Assembly: GCA_947498325.1 (NCBI GenBank) | Contig: CANMKE010000022.1 | Span: 1 to 64,000 of the forward strand | Direction of reading: 5' to 3' | DNA from: an uncultured Persicobacter sp. | GTDB taxonomy: Bacteria > Bacteroidota > Bacteroidia > Cytophagales > Cyclobacteriaceae | DNA length: 64,000 nt | Shown: piece after piece, positions 46,881 through 55,289 of the stretch | Layout of the letters: the number at the start of each line of letters is the position of its first letter | How positions within the stretch are numbered: the first letter of the stretch is position 1 | Translations under genes and position numbers: made by a program | Notes under the pieces: generated by a model | The model's database searches: none | Told to the model about the DNA's origin: nothing | Seen by the model: only the letters and a program-made list of their open reading frames with translations

Positions 46881-49800
46881 ATGACTCATTTTTATGAACG
46901 TTTAAGCGTCAGGTGGTCCCTGGTATTCATGCAACTGATATTGCTGATGGGATTATTAGTTTTTATGGCTTTTCCCATTCAGGGGGCAGAACTTATCCGT
47001 ATTTCTCCGATAAGCAATACCATGGTATTGGTCTATATCGAAGATGGTTTCATCGATACCTATGGAGAGGGGCAAGGCGTACCACAAAATAAAACTTATC
47101 ATGATCCGGCAGCTTTAAACCAGCTACTTAATCCGGCAAATTACATGGTTTCAAGTGTTGATGATCCGGATTTTTCGAGCCCACAGACAGCAATTAATAT
47201 TGGCCGAAAATCCAAGGCAATTCATTATAATGACCAGTGGTCAAAGGTGCCTTATGTCTTTGGGCACTGGGTGTATATTGAGTTACCCTTCCCACTAAAG
47301 GAGGGGAAAAATTATGACTTTAAAATTCAAAAAATTGTTGAAGGGCGGGAAGAGTGGCCATTGAATTTCAATTCAAAGCACCTTCGCTCCGAAACCGTTC
47401 ACGTGAATATGGTCGGCTTTGCCCCGGCGAGCCCCAAGTATGGCTATTTATCTCAATGGATGGGGGATTTTAATACGGCAGATCACCCCAACGGAGGGCT
47501 TACGCTTGATCAATATGACGGGCAGCCCTTCCGGATTGTAAAATATGCAACGGGAGAGGTGGTTTACAGTGGAACGGTTGCACTACGACGTCGGAAAGAT
47601 TTCAGGGAGTCAGGGAATACGGATTTTGCACCTACCTACAACTACTCAAATGCCGATGTCTTTGAATGTGATTTCAGTGATTTCTCCGCTGAGGGTGAAT
47701 ACGTACTTTCGGTGGATAACCTGGGTTGTTCCTATCCTTTTGAAATTGGGGGAGATGCCACTAAAGAGCCGTTTTATTTTGCCATGAAAGGCCTGTTTTG
47801 GTCGCGGCAGGGTGTTGATAAAGAAATGAATGACGGTTCAATAATCCCAAGGGATCACCATTATGAGGATAATCTTTGGCTTTGGGACAACGACTATCTA
47901 CCTGGAGGAGATCACTCCAATAAAGGGTTTAATGTGGGCAATGCGGTGGCCGTAAATGGTATTTATGGATATTACCACGATGCTGGTGACTGGGATGGCT
48001 ATATTCACCATGCTAAAGTGCCGATCAGTCTGTTGATGCTCTATGATCTGGCGCCGGATAAATTTCATGATGGTGATATTGATAACCGGTATCGCCTGTC
48101 AGCTGACAGCCCCTGGATTGATGAAGGAAGCAATGGAATTCCTGACCTGCTTGATGAGGCGGTATGGTTGATCAATTACTATAAACGTGCACGAACGATC
48201 CTCAAAGAGGAATATGGGGCTTCGGGTGGTGTGCCCGGTTATGTGGGGCAAAATGCGGTGCCCGGAGACAACACAACGGCCTGGAATGATCATAGAGATT
48301 GGTACCTTTCGGGAGAGTCTGCCTGGCAGACCTATTATTATGCGGGTTTGGCCGCTTATTATGCTATTTGCCTGGACAAATGGCATCAGCTGACCGCATC
48401 TGGGAGTCATGCGGAATCGGTAAGTTGGCTGAAAGAGGCGGAGGAAGCTTATGCCTGGGCTGAGGCTAACCCTCAAGATACCGATCTGTCGAGTGTCAAT
48501 AATAATGAATATCGGGTCAAAGGGTTTGCTGCTGCAGCTTTGTTTCGCCTTACGGGTGAGGTAAAGTATCAGGATGATTTCAAAACTTACTTGGACTGGG
48601 AACCTCAGAAAGCCAACGGGGAGTGGTCCAATCAGAATATCATCGACGTTTGTTACGCCTTATTTTCACTTATTGATGACAGCCATCCAAATCTTGACCT
48701 GAATACACGAGACCTTTGTAAAGAACAGGTGATCAGCAAGGCAGATAATTATAAAGTATGGAATAATCAGAAAAACGCTTTCCGTATAGCAACGGAATTT
48801 GGGCAGTTTTTGCAGTTGGGAGGGATGAACACTCCTCGCTTGACTTTAGTGCCTTTTGCTCATAAATTAACAGGTGATCAGAAATACCTTGATGTGGTGC
48901 ATAATTCATTGAACTATGTTTTGGGGGGCAACCAACTGAACATGACCTACCTTTCGGGATTGGGCGAACAGTCGGATCAGTGGATTTTTAATCCGAATGG
49001 CTGGCTGGGCAATGACCGCAACAGCATGGTTTATCCAAGTTTGCCCTATATTGGGCTGACGAGTTATTTTACCACAACAGATTATTGGTACACGATTGGG
49101 ATCACTTCTGAATATTGGACAAGGGGAGGGACCTATCCCAATCTGATTGACAATCCGCAGAGTTGGCCGGGAGCAGAGCAAACCTTCATGAATCAGTTCA
49201 GTGTGCAGGGCGGGGAGTTTACGGTTCATCAGCAAAATAATTCGATGATTTACGGCTTTGGTTATCAAAAGGCGATGGATCCAACAACCAATGGTGTGTA
49301 CCGGATTGCCAGTGCACCGACGGTCAGTTTGAACCTGACTGAAGGGCAACAGGTCGGGTTGAGCAGTGTGGATTTAACGGTTGATGCTTCCTCAACCATC
49401 CGGGCTGTCCGTTATTTTTACGATTGGCATTTTATTGGAGAGAGTGAAGACAAAGCCAATAACTTCGCACTGAATTGGAATCCGCCGGTACCTGACGGCA
49501 CCTCTGTATTGGTTACTGCCGTAGCGATTGACCATAAAGGGCAATGGTCTGTTCCTACTTCGGAAGGAGAGAAATATGTTACCGTTAAAGCGGGGCCTGG
49601 CGATGATATTACTCCTCCGGCAGTCCCCTCAAATCTGTACATAAATAATATCGAAACGTTCTCTTTTCAACTTCATTGGAGCCCGGCATCGGATGCCTCT
49701 GGGGTCAAGAATTATGAAGTATATATCGATAATGTTTTAAGACAAAAGACCCCTGATGCTTATTTGGAAATAGATGGACTTGACCCGAATACAACTTATA

Positions 49801-51401
49801 GTTTACAGGTTTTAGCCCGAGATAAGGAGGGGAATGTATCGGCCAAAAGTGCAGCATTCAATGGTACGACTGCTGATATTGATTTGGGTAATGGGCAAGT
49901 GCATCAGCAGGATGCAAATGGAGTCATTAATGTGCAGGCCGAAACTTACAGTTATCGTGATGATGGCCTGGGAAAGTTTGTGAATAAATTCTGGTATGAG
50001 TTCAGCGACCCTGAAGCAAGTGGCGGCACCTATATGATGGTACAGGACAATAATAATTCGAATTCTGCAGGATCACTTAATGGTCCACGGATGGATTACA
50101 CAATTAATTTCACGCAGACCGGTACCCATTATGTTTGGGTTAGGGCCAACGCACCTACGGGCTCAGATAATTCAATTATCCTTGCGCATGAAGGGAATAA
50201 TTTAGGAGACTGGAGCCTCCGAGAAGCTCAGGACTGGCAGTGGTATAAGGCGTCATTGACATTTGAAAGCTCCTCTGCTACCCAACAAACATTTAGTATT
50301 TATATGCGGGAAGATGGCACGCAGGTCGATCGGTTGGTGATTGCCACAGATCCCGATTTAGACCCTTCGGCTTTACCGGAACAAGTACCGATGAGTGTGA
50401 GCTTAGTCAGTCCTTTTGAAGGACAGACCTACCAGGAAGGGGAGGCTACAAAAATAGAAGCCACCGTAACAGGCACAGTGGATATTGTAAATGTTTTTCG
50501 GGTTACCGACGGCAAATGGATTTGGCTGGCCAACCTGAAAGAGTCCCCCTATATTTTTGAGCAGGAGTTCCCAGTAGGTACGCACGAAATTCGGGTTCGG
50601 GCAATAGCACCGGATGGGGAGGCCACAGATTATGAGTTAGCGAACATTGTTGTTAGCCCAACAGAAATTGTTCATCAGCAAGGAGCAGATGGAGTAGTGA
50701 TTTTTGAGGCAGAGAAATATTCGGATGCGCAGAAAGGAGAGGGGCTGGCAAATGGAATGCAATGGCAGATTTTTGCTGATGTATCAGCAAGTGAGGAGCA
50801 ATTTATTCAGGTGCCCGATAATGGAAACATTATGGTAAGTAATTCGACCACAGGGCCGGGGGTTCATTATGATATTGATTTTGTGAAAAGTGGCGTGCAT
50901 TATCTGTGGTTGCGTCATCGTTCCCCAAATGGGACGGACAATTCCGTCAATGTAGCCTTGAATGGTAAATTGATCCACAGTTGGCATATGCCGGATCAGC
51001 AGACGGAATGGAAGTGGGCAAAAATGCCGGTAACATTCAATGTGGCTGTTGGAAAGCAGCGGATCAGTCTTTTTTTGAGGGAGGATGGTACCCCTGTTGA
51101 TAGGGTCGTCGTGACCAATGATCAGGATTACGTTCCGGAAAATGATTTAGCCAACCAAAGGGTGTTGGTCAATGACGCTCCTTTGGTAATCATCTATCCT
51201 AATCCCTCTAATGGAACGGTATATATTGATTCGAATGGTCAGCTTATTGATCAACTGTTAGTCTTGGATGCGATGGGGCGAATAATCATGCAGCGAAGCT
51301 TATTAAAACAGGCGCAGCAGATCTCACTTCCTTCGGGCACCTACCTGATGCAAATCAGCATGGATGGTATAACCCATACTAAAAAAGTGCTGATTCATTA
51401 A
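46881..51401 (+). CDS. Secreted multimodular GH9 glucanase with T9SS tail
   Basis: 1506 residues. A signal peptide follows a short basic N-terminus (~1-36). An early N-terminal domain and a CelD_N-type Ig domain (~174-290, VHVNMVGFAPASPKYGYLS) precede the GH9 (alpha/alpha)6 domain (~296-805) with the catalytic-base motif YHDAGDWDG (~363-371) and a probable acid Glu779 (GGEFTVHQQN). Then Ig-like (~812-905), FN3 (~910-1000), two copies of a CBM-like beta-sandwich (~1007-1165 and ~1263-1420; both open HQQ and contain a D-N-S pair), with an Ig-like domain between, and a T9SS sorting domain (~1433-1506). It should cleave beta-1,4-glucan chains outside the cell. Exact substrate (cellulose, glucomannan, mixed-linkage) is not readable. 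Confidence 0.9.
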   Translation: MTHFYERLSVRWSLVFMQLILLMGLLVFMAFPIQGAELIRISPISNTMVLVYIEDGFIDTYGEGQGVPQNKTYHDPAALNQLLNPANYMVSSVDDPDFSSPQTAINIGRKSKAIHYNDQWSKVPYVFGHWVYIELPFPLKEGKNYDFKIQKIVEGREEWPLNFNSKHLRSETVHVNMVGFAPASPKYGYLSQWMGDFNTADHPNGGLTLDQYDGQPFRIVKYATGEVVYSGTVALRRRKDFRESGNTDFAPTYNYSNADVFECDFSDFSAEGEYVLSVDNLGCSYPFEIGGDATKEPFYFAMKGLFWSRQGVDKEMNDGSIIPRDHHYEDNLWLWDNDYLPGGDHSNKGFNVGNAVAVNGIYGYYHDAGDWDGYIHHAKVPISLLMLYDLAPDKFHDGDIDNRYRLSADSPWIDEGSNGIPDLLDEAVWLINYYKRARTILKEEYGASGGVPGYVGQNAVPGDNTTAWNDHRDWYLSGESAWQTYYYAGLAAYYAICLDKWHQLTASGSHAESVSWLKEAEEAYAWAEANPQDTDLSSVNNNEYRVKGFAAAALFRLTGEVKYQDDFKTYLDWEPQKANGEWSNQNIIDVCYALFSLIDDSHPNLDLNTRDLCKEQVISKADNYKVWNNQKNAFRIATEFGQFLQLGGMNTPRLTLVPFAHKLTGDQKYLDVVHNSLNYVLGGNQLNMTYLSGLGEQSDQWIFNPNGWLGNDRNSMVYPSLPYIGLTSYFTTTDYWYTIGITSEYWTRGGTYPNLIDNPQSWPGAEQTFMNQFSVQGGEFTVHQQNNSMIYGFGYQKAMDPTTNGVYRIASAPTVSLNLTEGQQVGLSSVDLTVDASSTIRAVRYFYDWHFIGESEDKANNFALNWNPPVPDGTSVLVTAVAIDHKGQWSVPTSEGEKYVTVKAGPGDDITPPAVPSNLYINNIETFSFQLHWSPASDASGVKNYEVYIDNVLRQKTPDAYLEIDGLDPNTTYSLQVLARDKEGNVSAKSAAFNGTTADIDLGNGQVHQQDANGVINVQAETYSYRDDGLGKFVNKFWYEFSDPEASGGTYMMVQDNNNSNSAGSLNGPRMDYTINFTQTGTHYVWVRANAPTGSDNSIILAHEGNNLGDWSLREAQDWQWYKASLTFESSSATQQTFSIYMREDGTQVDRLVIATDPDLDPSALPEQVPMSVSLVSPFEGQTYQEGEATKIEATVTGTVDIVNVFRVTDGKWIWLANLKESPYIFEQEFPVGTHEIRVRAIAPDGEATDYELANIVVSPTEIVHQQGADGVVIFEAEKYSDAQKGEGLANGMQWQIFADVSASEEQFIQVPDNGNIMVSNSTTGPGVHYDIDFVKSGVHYLWLRHRSPNGTDNSVNVALNGKLIHSWHMPDQQTEWKWAKMPVTFNVAVGKQRISLFLREDGTPVDRVVVTNDQDYVPENDLANQRVLVNDAPLVIIYPNPSNGTVYIDSNGQLIDQLLVLDAMGRIIMQRSLLKQAQQISLPSGTYLMQISMDGITHTKKVLIH

Positions 51402-51694
51402 AAAAGATAAATTGACAAGAGTGCATAACGAACTGAGCGTTTTGCATCGCGAGCGTCCCACTCATTAGGAAAAAGAGGTTTGCCTTCATACGGTTATGCA
51501 CTCCAATGATTGACGATCTTTCCCCCTTTTATCATCATTTATGAGCCTTTAAGTATCATCAAATCCTCATCTTTGTTACATGCACAAGCGATAAATTACT
51601 TCAGTGTTTATTATGCTTTGAATAGATAGCCACTCTTTTTGGGGGAAAAGAGGGTTTGTAGATTTTGATAGCGTGAGATGATCGTACGCTAATG
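51402..51694. other. Intergenic region with an 85-base inverted-repeat element
   Basis: It contains perfect 11-bp inverted repeats GAGTGCATAAC (51419-51429) and GTTATGCACTC (51493-51503) enclosing 63 bases. The rest shows no gene. Confidence 0.6.
51419..51503. repeat. Inverted-repeat-bounded 85-bp element
   Basis: GAGTGCATAAC and GTTATGCACTC bound a 63-base interior that holds GAGCG twice. It starts 18 bases after the GH9 stop. A structured 3' RNA, a small non-autonomous element or an attC-like site were considered; the inner L-box pairing needed for attC is not seen. Confidence 0.5.
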
Positions 51695-51729
51695 ATAGTG
51701 TAGCCTGACAGGTTACACTATTTTTTTTT
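51695..51729 (+). terminator. Rho-independent terminator, plus strand
   Basis: ATAGTGTAGCC (51695-51705) pairs with GGTTACACTAT (51711-51721), one G-T wobble, followed by a run of nine T. It ends transcription from the GH9 gene about 300 bases upstream. Confidence 0.9.
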
Positions 51730-51753
51730 GTCTTATTTTTTGGGCAAAAAAAT

Positions 51754-51779
51754 ACCCCACGAAACCAAGTCCGTGGGGT
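51754..51779 (-). terminator. Rho-independent terminator of the GH130 gene
   Basis: ACCCCACG (51754-51761) pairs with CGTGGGGT (51772-51779). On the minus strand it is followed by a run of T's (A-run at 51746-51752 on the plus strand), 22 bases past the stop codon. Confidence 0.9.
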
Positions 51780-51801
51780 GAGATTAAATCTAATTTGGGA
51801 A

Positions 51802-53007
51802 TTATACCAATACGTCAAATGCTTTGAGCATTTCCTCGTGCACTGACTTGTTATTGTCAATCAATTCGATGCGCTGATCCACACACAAATGGCTTTTCAA
51901 TGGGTCTGCTGGCGTGTTCAGACAGTAATCTACCAACTGATCTACTGAACTTTTGGCCACGTGAACACGGGTGTCTGAAGAAGCATAGTAGATATAAATG
52001 CTGTCATCCTCACGGCGTACCCAGCCATTAACGAACAATACATTGCCCACATCACCAATGCGCTCAGCTCCCTGTGGTGCCATAAAATAACCTGATGGTT
52101 TGGCGATCAATTTTGCTGGATCCTGTAGGTCAGTCATGAACATATACAGCACATAGCGAAGACCGGCAGCCGTATTTCTAACCCCGTGGGCAAGGTGCAA
52201 CCATCCTTTTTCTGTTTTGAATGGAGCAGGTCCCTGACCGTTTTTCACTTCATTGATCGTGTGATAACACTTAGGATCAACGATCACCTCTTCGTCCACC
52301 TGCGCATTTTCCATTGATTTTGTCAATCCAAAACCAATACCACCACCTTTACCGGTGTCGATAAATCCATCCTGCGGACGAGTATAAATACCATATTGGC
52401 CGTCGATAAATTCTGGGTGCAATACTACGTTTCTTTGCTGACCCGAGAAGGTGATCAAATCTGGCAAACGCTCCCAGCTTTTCATGTCTTTAGAGCGAAC
52501 GATCCCACAGGCAGCAACAGCGGCCGACTCATCGCCATCCGGTGCGTTCGGGTCTTTGCGCTCCGAGCAGAACAAGCCGTAGATGTATCCGTCCTCGTGC
52601 TGCGTCAGGCGCATATCATAAACGTTGGTATCTTCATTATCATGCTGAGGAATGACCACTGGGTGCTCCCAAACTTTGAAGTTATCAATACCATTTTCAC
52701 TTTCAGCAATGGCGAAGAAGGATTTTCTGTCATAACCTTCAACGCGAAGCATCAAGTAAGTTTTACCGTCCAGGTAAATAGCACCAGGGTTCAATACACC
52801 ATTTACGCCCAATCGCTTAGCGCAATAGGGGTTGGTTTCCTCGTTCAGGTCATACATCCAATTTGGAGGAAAATGATCTGCGGTGAATACGGGGTTTTTA
52901 TATCTTGTTACATACCCTTCCTCGTCATTGATTGGGGCATTTGGAGTTGCAATCAGTTCGAAGTATTGCTGATATACTTTATGAAGTTGTTCTTTGAAAG
53001 TCGCCAT
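51802..53007 (-). CDS. GH130 4-O-beta-D-mannosyl-D-glucose phosphorylase
   Basis: 401 residues from the ATG at 53007; the open frame continues 100 codons upstream but that part has no family similarity. It has no signal peptide, so it is cytoplasmic. Family motifs: GVLNPGAIYLDGKTYLMLRV, the catalytic acid Asp131 in NVYDMRLTQHEDG, GQQRNVVLHPEF, and YHTINEVKNGQGPAPFKTE with WLHLAHGVRNTAAGLRYVLY. These match the mannosyl-glucose phosphorylase branch (GH130_1), which turns Man-beta-1,4-Glc plus phosphate into mannose-1-phosphate and glucose. It is divergent from a sugar symporter gene, a pairing expected for uptake and intracellular phosphorolysis of beta-mannan breakdown products. Confidence 0.93.
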   Translation of the reverse strand: MATFKEQLHKVYQQYFELIATPNAPINDEEGYVTRYKNPVFTADHFPPNWMYDLNEETNPYCAKRLGVNGVLNPGAIYLDGKTYLMLRVEGYDRKSFFAIAESENGIDNFKVWEHPVVIPQHDNEDTNVYDMRLTQHEDGYIYGLFCSERKDPNAPDGDESAAVAACGIVRSKDMKSWERLPDLITFSGQQRNVVLHPEFIDGQYGIYTRPQDGFIDTGKGGGIGFGLTKSMENAQVDEEVIVDPKCYHTINEVKNGQGPAPFKTEKGWLHLAHGVRNTAAGLRYVLYMFMTDLQDPAKLIAKPSGYFMAPQGAERIGDVGNVLFVNGWVRREDDSIYIYYASSDTRVHVAKSSVDQLVDYCLNTPADPLKSHLCVDQRIELIDNNKSVHEEMLKAFDVLV

Positions 53008-53339
53008 TTTTAAAAAATATGAATATTGAAAAATGATTGTAAACACTGCAAAGCAAAGCGATAAATCTTTAAAGGCAGTGAACAGATAGTTTAAAAAAGG
53101 GCAAATATGTTTTTTGCAAAATTTAAAGCCCACATCTCCATTTGTGTTACAAAAATAAATATCCGACACCTCAAAGCCGCTCGCAAACCGCAACCTTTGT
53201 ACGGATCGAAAATGTGTTGAGCAACAACGACGTTTTTTTGAAATGAAGTCATCAGTTGGTGGTGACTTTGATTTTCTGAGCCTGGAAGCGGTCTCAGTAC
53301 CCAACACACGAACTATTTTTTTAATATAATCATATTAGG
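53008..53339. promoter_or_regulatory. Divergent promoter region of the GH130 and symporter genes
   Basis: 332 bp. TATTTTTG on the minus strand (53150-53157) fits the -7 consensus TAnnTTTG for GH130, though no well-spaced TTTG -33 is seen. A dyad AAGTCA/TGACTT (53246-53251 and 53263-53268) could be a shared operator. Both readings are tentative. Confidence 0.4.
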
Positions 53340-54713
53340 ATGAAGCTTTCATTTAAGGAGAAGTTTGGTTACAGTCTTGGCGAGCTGGCCTCCAGTGGCC
53401 TGTGGCAGACATTAATGTTTTTCTTGCCCGCATTTTATACAGATGTCTATATGCTGCCAGCAGCATCAACGGCAACCTTGTTTCTTGTTGTAAGATTTTT
53501 TGATGCATTGAATGACCCAATCATGGGGACGGTTTCTGACCGAACCAATACCCGATGGGGAAAATACCGTCCGTACATCATGCTTGGCGCTTTGCCGTTG
53601 GTATTTACTGCCGTGATGATGTTTACCGTGCCTGACCTTTCGGCTACGGGGAAATTGTTTTATGCTTATGCGACTTATTTCTCTTTTCTGATATTCTATA
53701 CCATGGTAGCCGTGCCATTCAATGCCTTGATTGGCGTGATGTCGCCGGACCCAGAACAGCGTACTTCGCTTTCGAGTTTCAAGTTTGTTTTCGCCTATGC
53801 AGCGACGCTGATGGTTCAGGGGTTTTTGATTCCAGTAGTTGAAAAATTAGGGGAGGGCGACCCTTCAAAAGGTTATCCATTGGCGATGGCAGGCCTTGGG
53901 GTAATCTGTTTGGCGGCGCTTTTGGCGGCTTTCTTTACCACCAAAGAACGCGTGAAGCCGGTAAAAGAAACTTCTAACTCGATCAAAGAAGACTTCAAAG
54001 ACCTAACGGGTAATCGCCCTTGGCTGGTCTTGTTCTTCAGTTCGATCTTGATTTTGATTTATATCGGTGTACGTAGTTCCGCTGTCATGTATTATTTCCA
54101 GTATTTTGTCGGCCGTAAAGATTTGGCATCCATGTTTATGGTTATTGGAACGGTATGCGTGTTGATCGGAGTATTCCCTACCAATTACTTATCAAAGAAA
54201 TTCGGTAAAGCACCTGTTTTGATGGCTTGCTTGATCATTATCTCAGCTTCGCTTGCCGTAAATTATATCGCCGGGCCTGAAAATCTGGTACTGATCTTCG
54301 CCACCCAAACCATTTTCTCATTGGCTTCTGGGCCAACATTCCCGCTATTATGGGCCATGTTGGCGGATTCATCCGACTATTCGGAGTGGAAAAACGGACG
54401 CCGAGCAACAGGACTTGCCTATTCGGCCGCCACTTTTGCCCAAAAAACAGGCGTTGCCATTGGCGCTTCAGCAACCATGGCCGTATTGAGCTGGTATGGT
54501 TATGTGCCTAATGTGGAACAAGGAGCGGATGCCCTTCAGGGAATTAAAAGTGCCATGACGGTATATCCTGCGATTTTTGCGGGGCTTTCAGCCGTATGTT
54601 TCTTTTGGTACAACCTTAGCGATGAAAAATTGGAGAAAATCAAAAGCGACCTTGAGCAACAACAAGCGCATAAATCAAAAGAGGAGCCAAAAACGGTTAC
54701 TCTAAACGTATAG
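53340..54713 (+). CDS. GPH-family sugar:cation symporter
   Basis: 457 residues with twelve predicted membrane segments. The N-terminus FKEKFGYSLGELASSGLW and the loop FFDALNDPIMGTVSDRTNTRWGKYRPYI are the glycoside-pentoside-hexuronide (MelB-like) family marks; FPLLWAMLADSSDYSEWKNGRR is the second conserved stretch. It imports a small sugar with H+ or Na+. Its divergent neighbour is a mannosyl-glucose phosphorylase, so Man-beta-1,4-Glc or a short manno-oligosaccharide is the best guess for the substrate. It has a hydrophilic, Lys/Glu-rich C-terminal tail in the cytoplasm. Confidence 0.92.
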   Translation: MKLSFKEKFGYSLGELASSGLWQTLMFFLPAFYTDVYMLPAASTATLFLVVRFFDALNDPIMGTVSDRTNTRWGKYRPYIMLGALPLVFTAVMMFTVPDLSATGKLFYAYATYFSFLIFYTMVAVPFNALIGVMSPDPEQRTSLSSFKFVFAYAATLMVQGFLIPVVEKLGEGDPSKGYPLAMAGLGVICLAALLAAFFTTKERVKPVKETSNSIKEDFKDLTGNRPWLVLFFSSILILIYIGVRSSAVMYYFQYFVGRKDLASMFMVIGTVCVLIGVFPTNYLSKKFGKAPVLMACLIIISASLAVNYIAGPENLVLIFATQTIFSLASGPTFPLLWAMLADSSDYSEWKNGRRATGLAYSAATFAQKTGVAIGASATMAVLSWYGYVPNVEQGADALQGIKSAMTVYPAIFAGLSAVCFFWYNLSDEKLEKIKSDLEQQQAHKSKEEPKTVTLNV

Positions 54714-55289
54714 CCATTATTTATTGTCCATTATAAAAATCCATTCGATATAGAAGCGTGTGTTTAAAACTTAAAATTTGCAGTAGAACGGCATATTTTT
54801 AAACACGAGATAATTGTTCACTATTTGCCTTTGGGCAAAGTGATTTGAATGAAATAGTGTAATAGTTTATTAATGTTTTGAGCGAGGAAAGTGCAGGATA
54901 CAAGTGCATTTCCTCGCTTTTTTTTGTCAAGATTTTTGATGGGTAACGGGCATTGAATGGTAAGGTCAAATTACAGGGAGCGCCATTTGATTTAAAGGGG
55001 GGGACTTTTTTCAGTAGGAGCATCCATACAGACCATCAGGTGGTGGGAGAATTATATTTAAGTTGAGTAAAGGGTTGCTATGTAGGTGGTTAAGGGTGTT
55101 TCTTCGGGATGGTCCATTAGCTAATATTCACTCTTTTTAAAATATTTTTCATCTACTACTAACAGAATATTGGATAGTATTGTAAAGCAGATCGGAGGAA
55201 ATAATGGGCAGACCAAGTGGTAGCTAAAGCCATAGGAAGCCTTTTTTAATTCATCACCGATCATCAGATCAATTTTTTAATTATCAGTC
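54714..55289. other. Intergenic region before the second GH9 gene
   Basis: 576 bp. It contains inverted repeats GTGTTTAAAA/TTTTAAACAC (54760-54769 and 54797-54806), a TTTGCC/GGCAAA hairpin (54824-54839), and a strong terminator at 54881-54925. Downstream of that it should hold the promoter of the GH9-FISUMP-GH28-GH9 operon; I see no clear promoter match. Confidence 0.55.
54881..54925 (+). terminator. Rho-independent terminator after the symporter gene
   Basis: AGCGAGGAAA (54881-54890) pairs with TTTCCTCGCT (54909-54918), extended inside by TGCA/TGCA, followed by eight T. It lies 168 bases past the symporter stop. Confidence 0.92.

Noticed and set aside
51419-51503. Integron attC site
   Set aside because: The outer arms resemble attC R boxes only loosely and the inner L boxes do not pair; no integrase or cassette array is present.
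51576-51860. 94-residue minus-strand reading frame
   Set aside because: It runs through two terminator hairpins and into the end of the GH130 gene in another frame.
53008-53307. 100-codon N-terminal extension of GH130
   Set aside because: The extra residues have no family similarity, cover the divergent promoter region, and the ATG at 53007 gives the usual family length.
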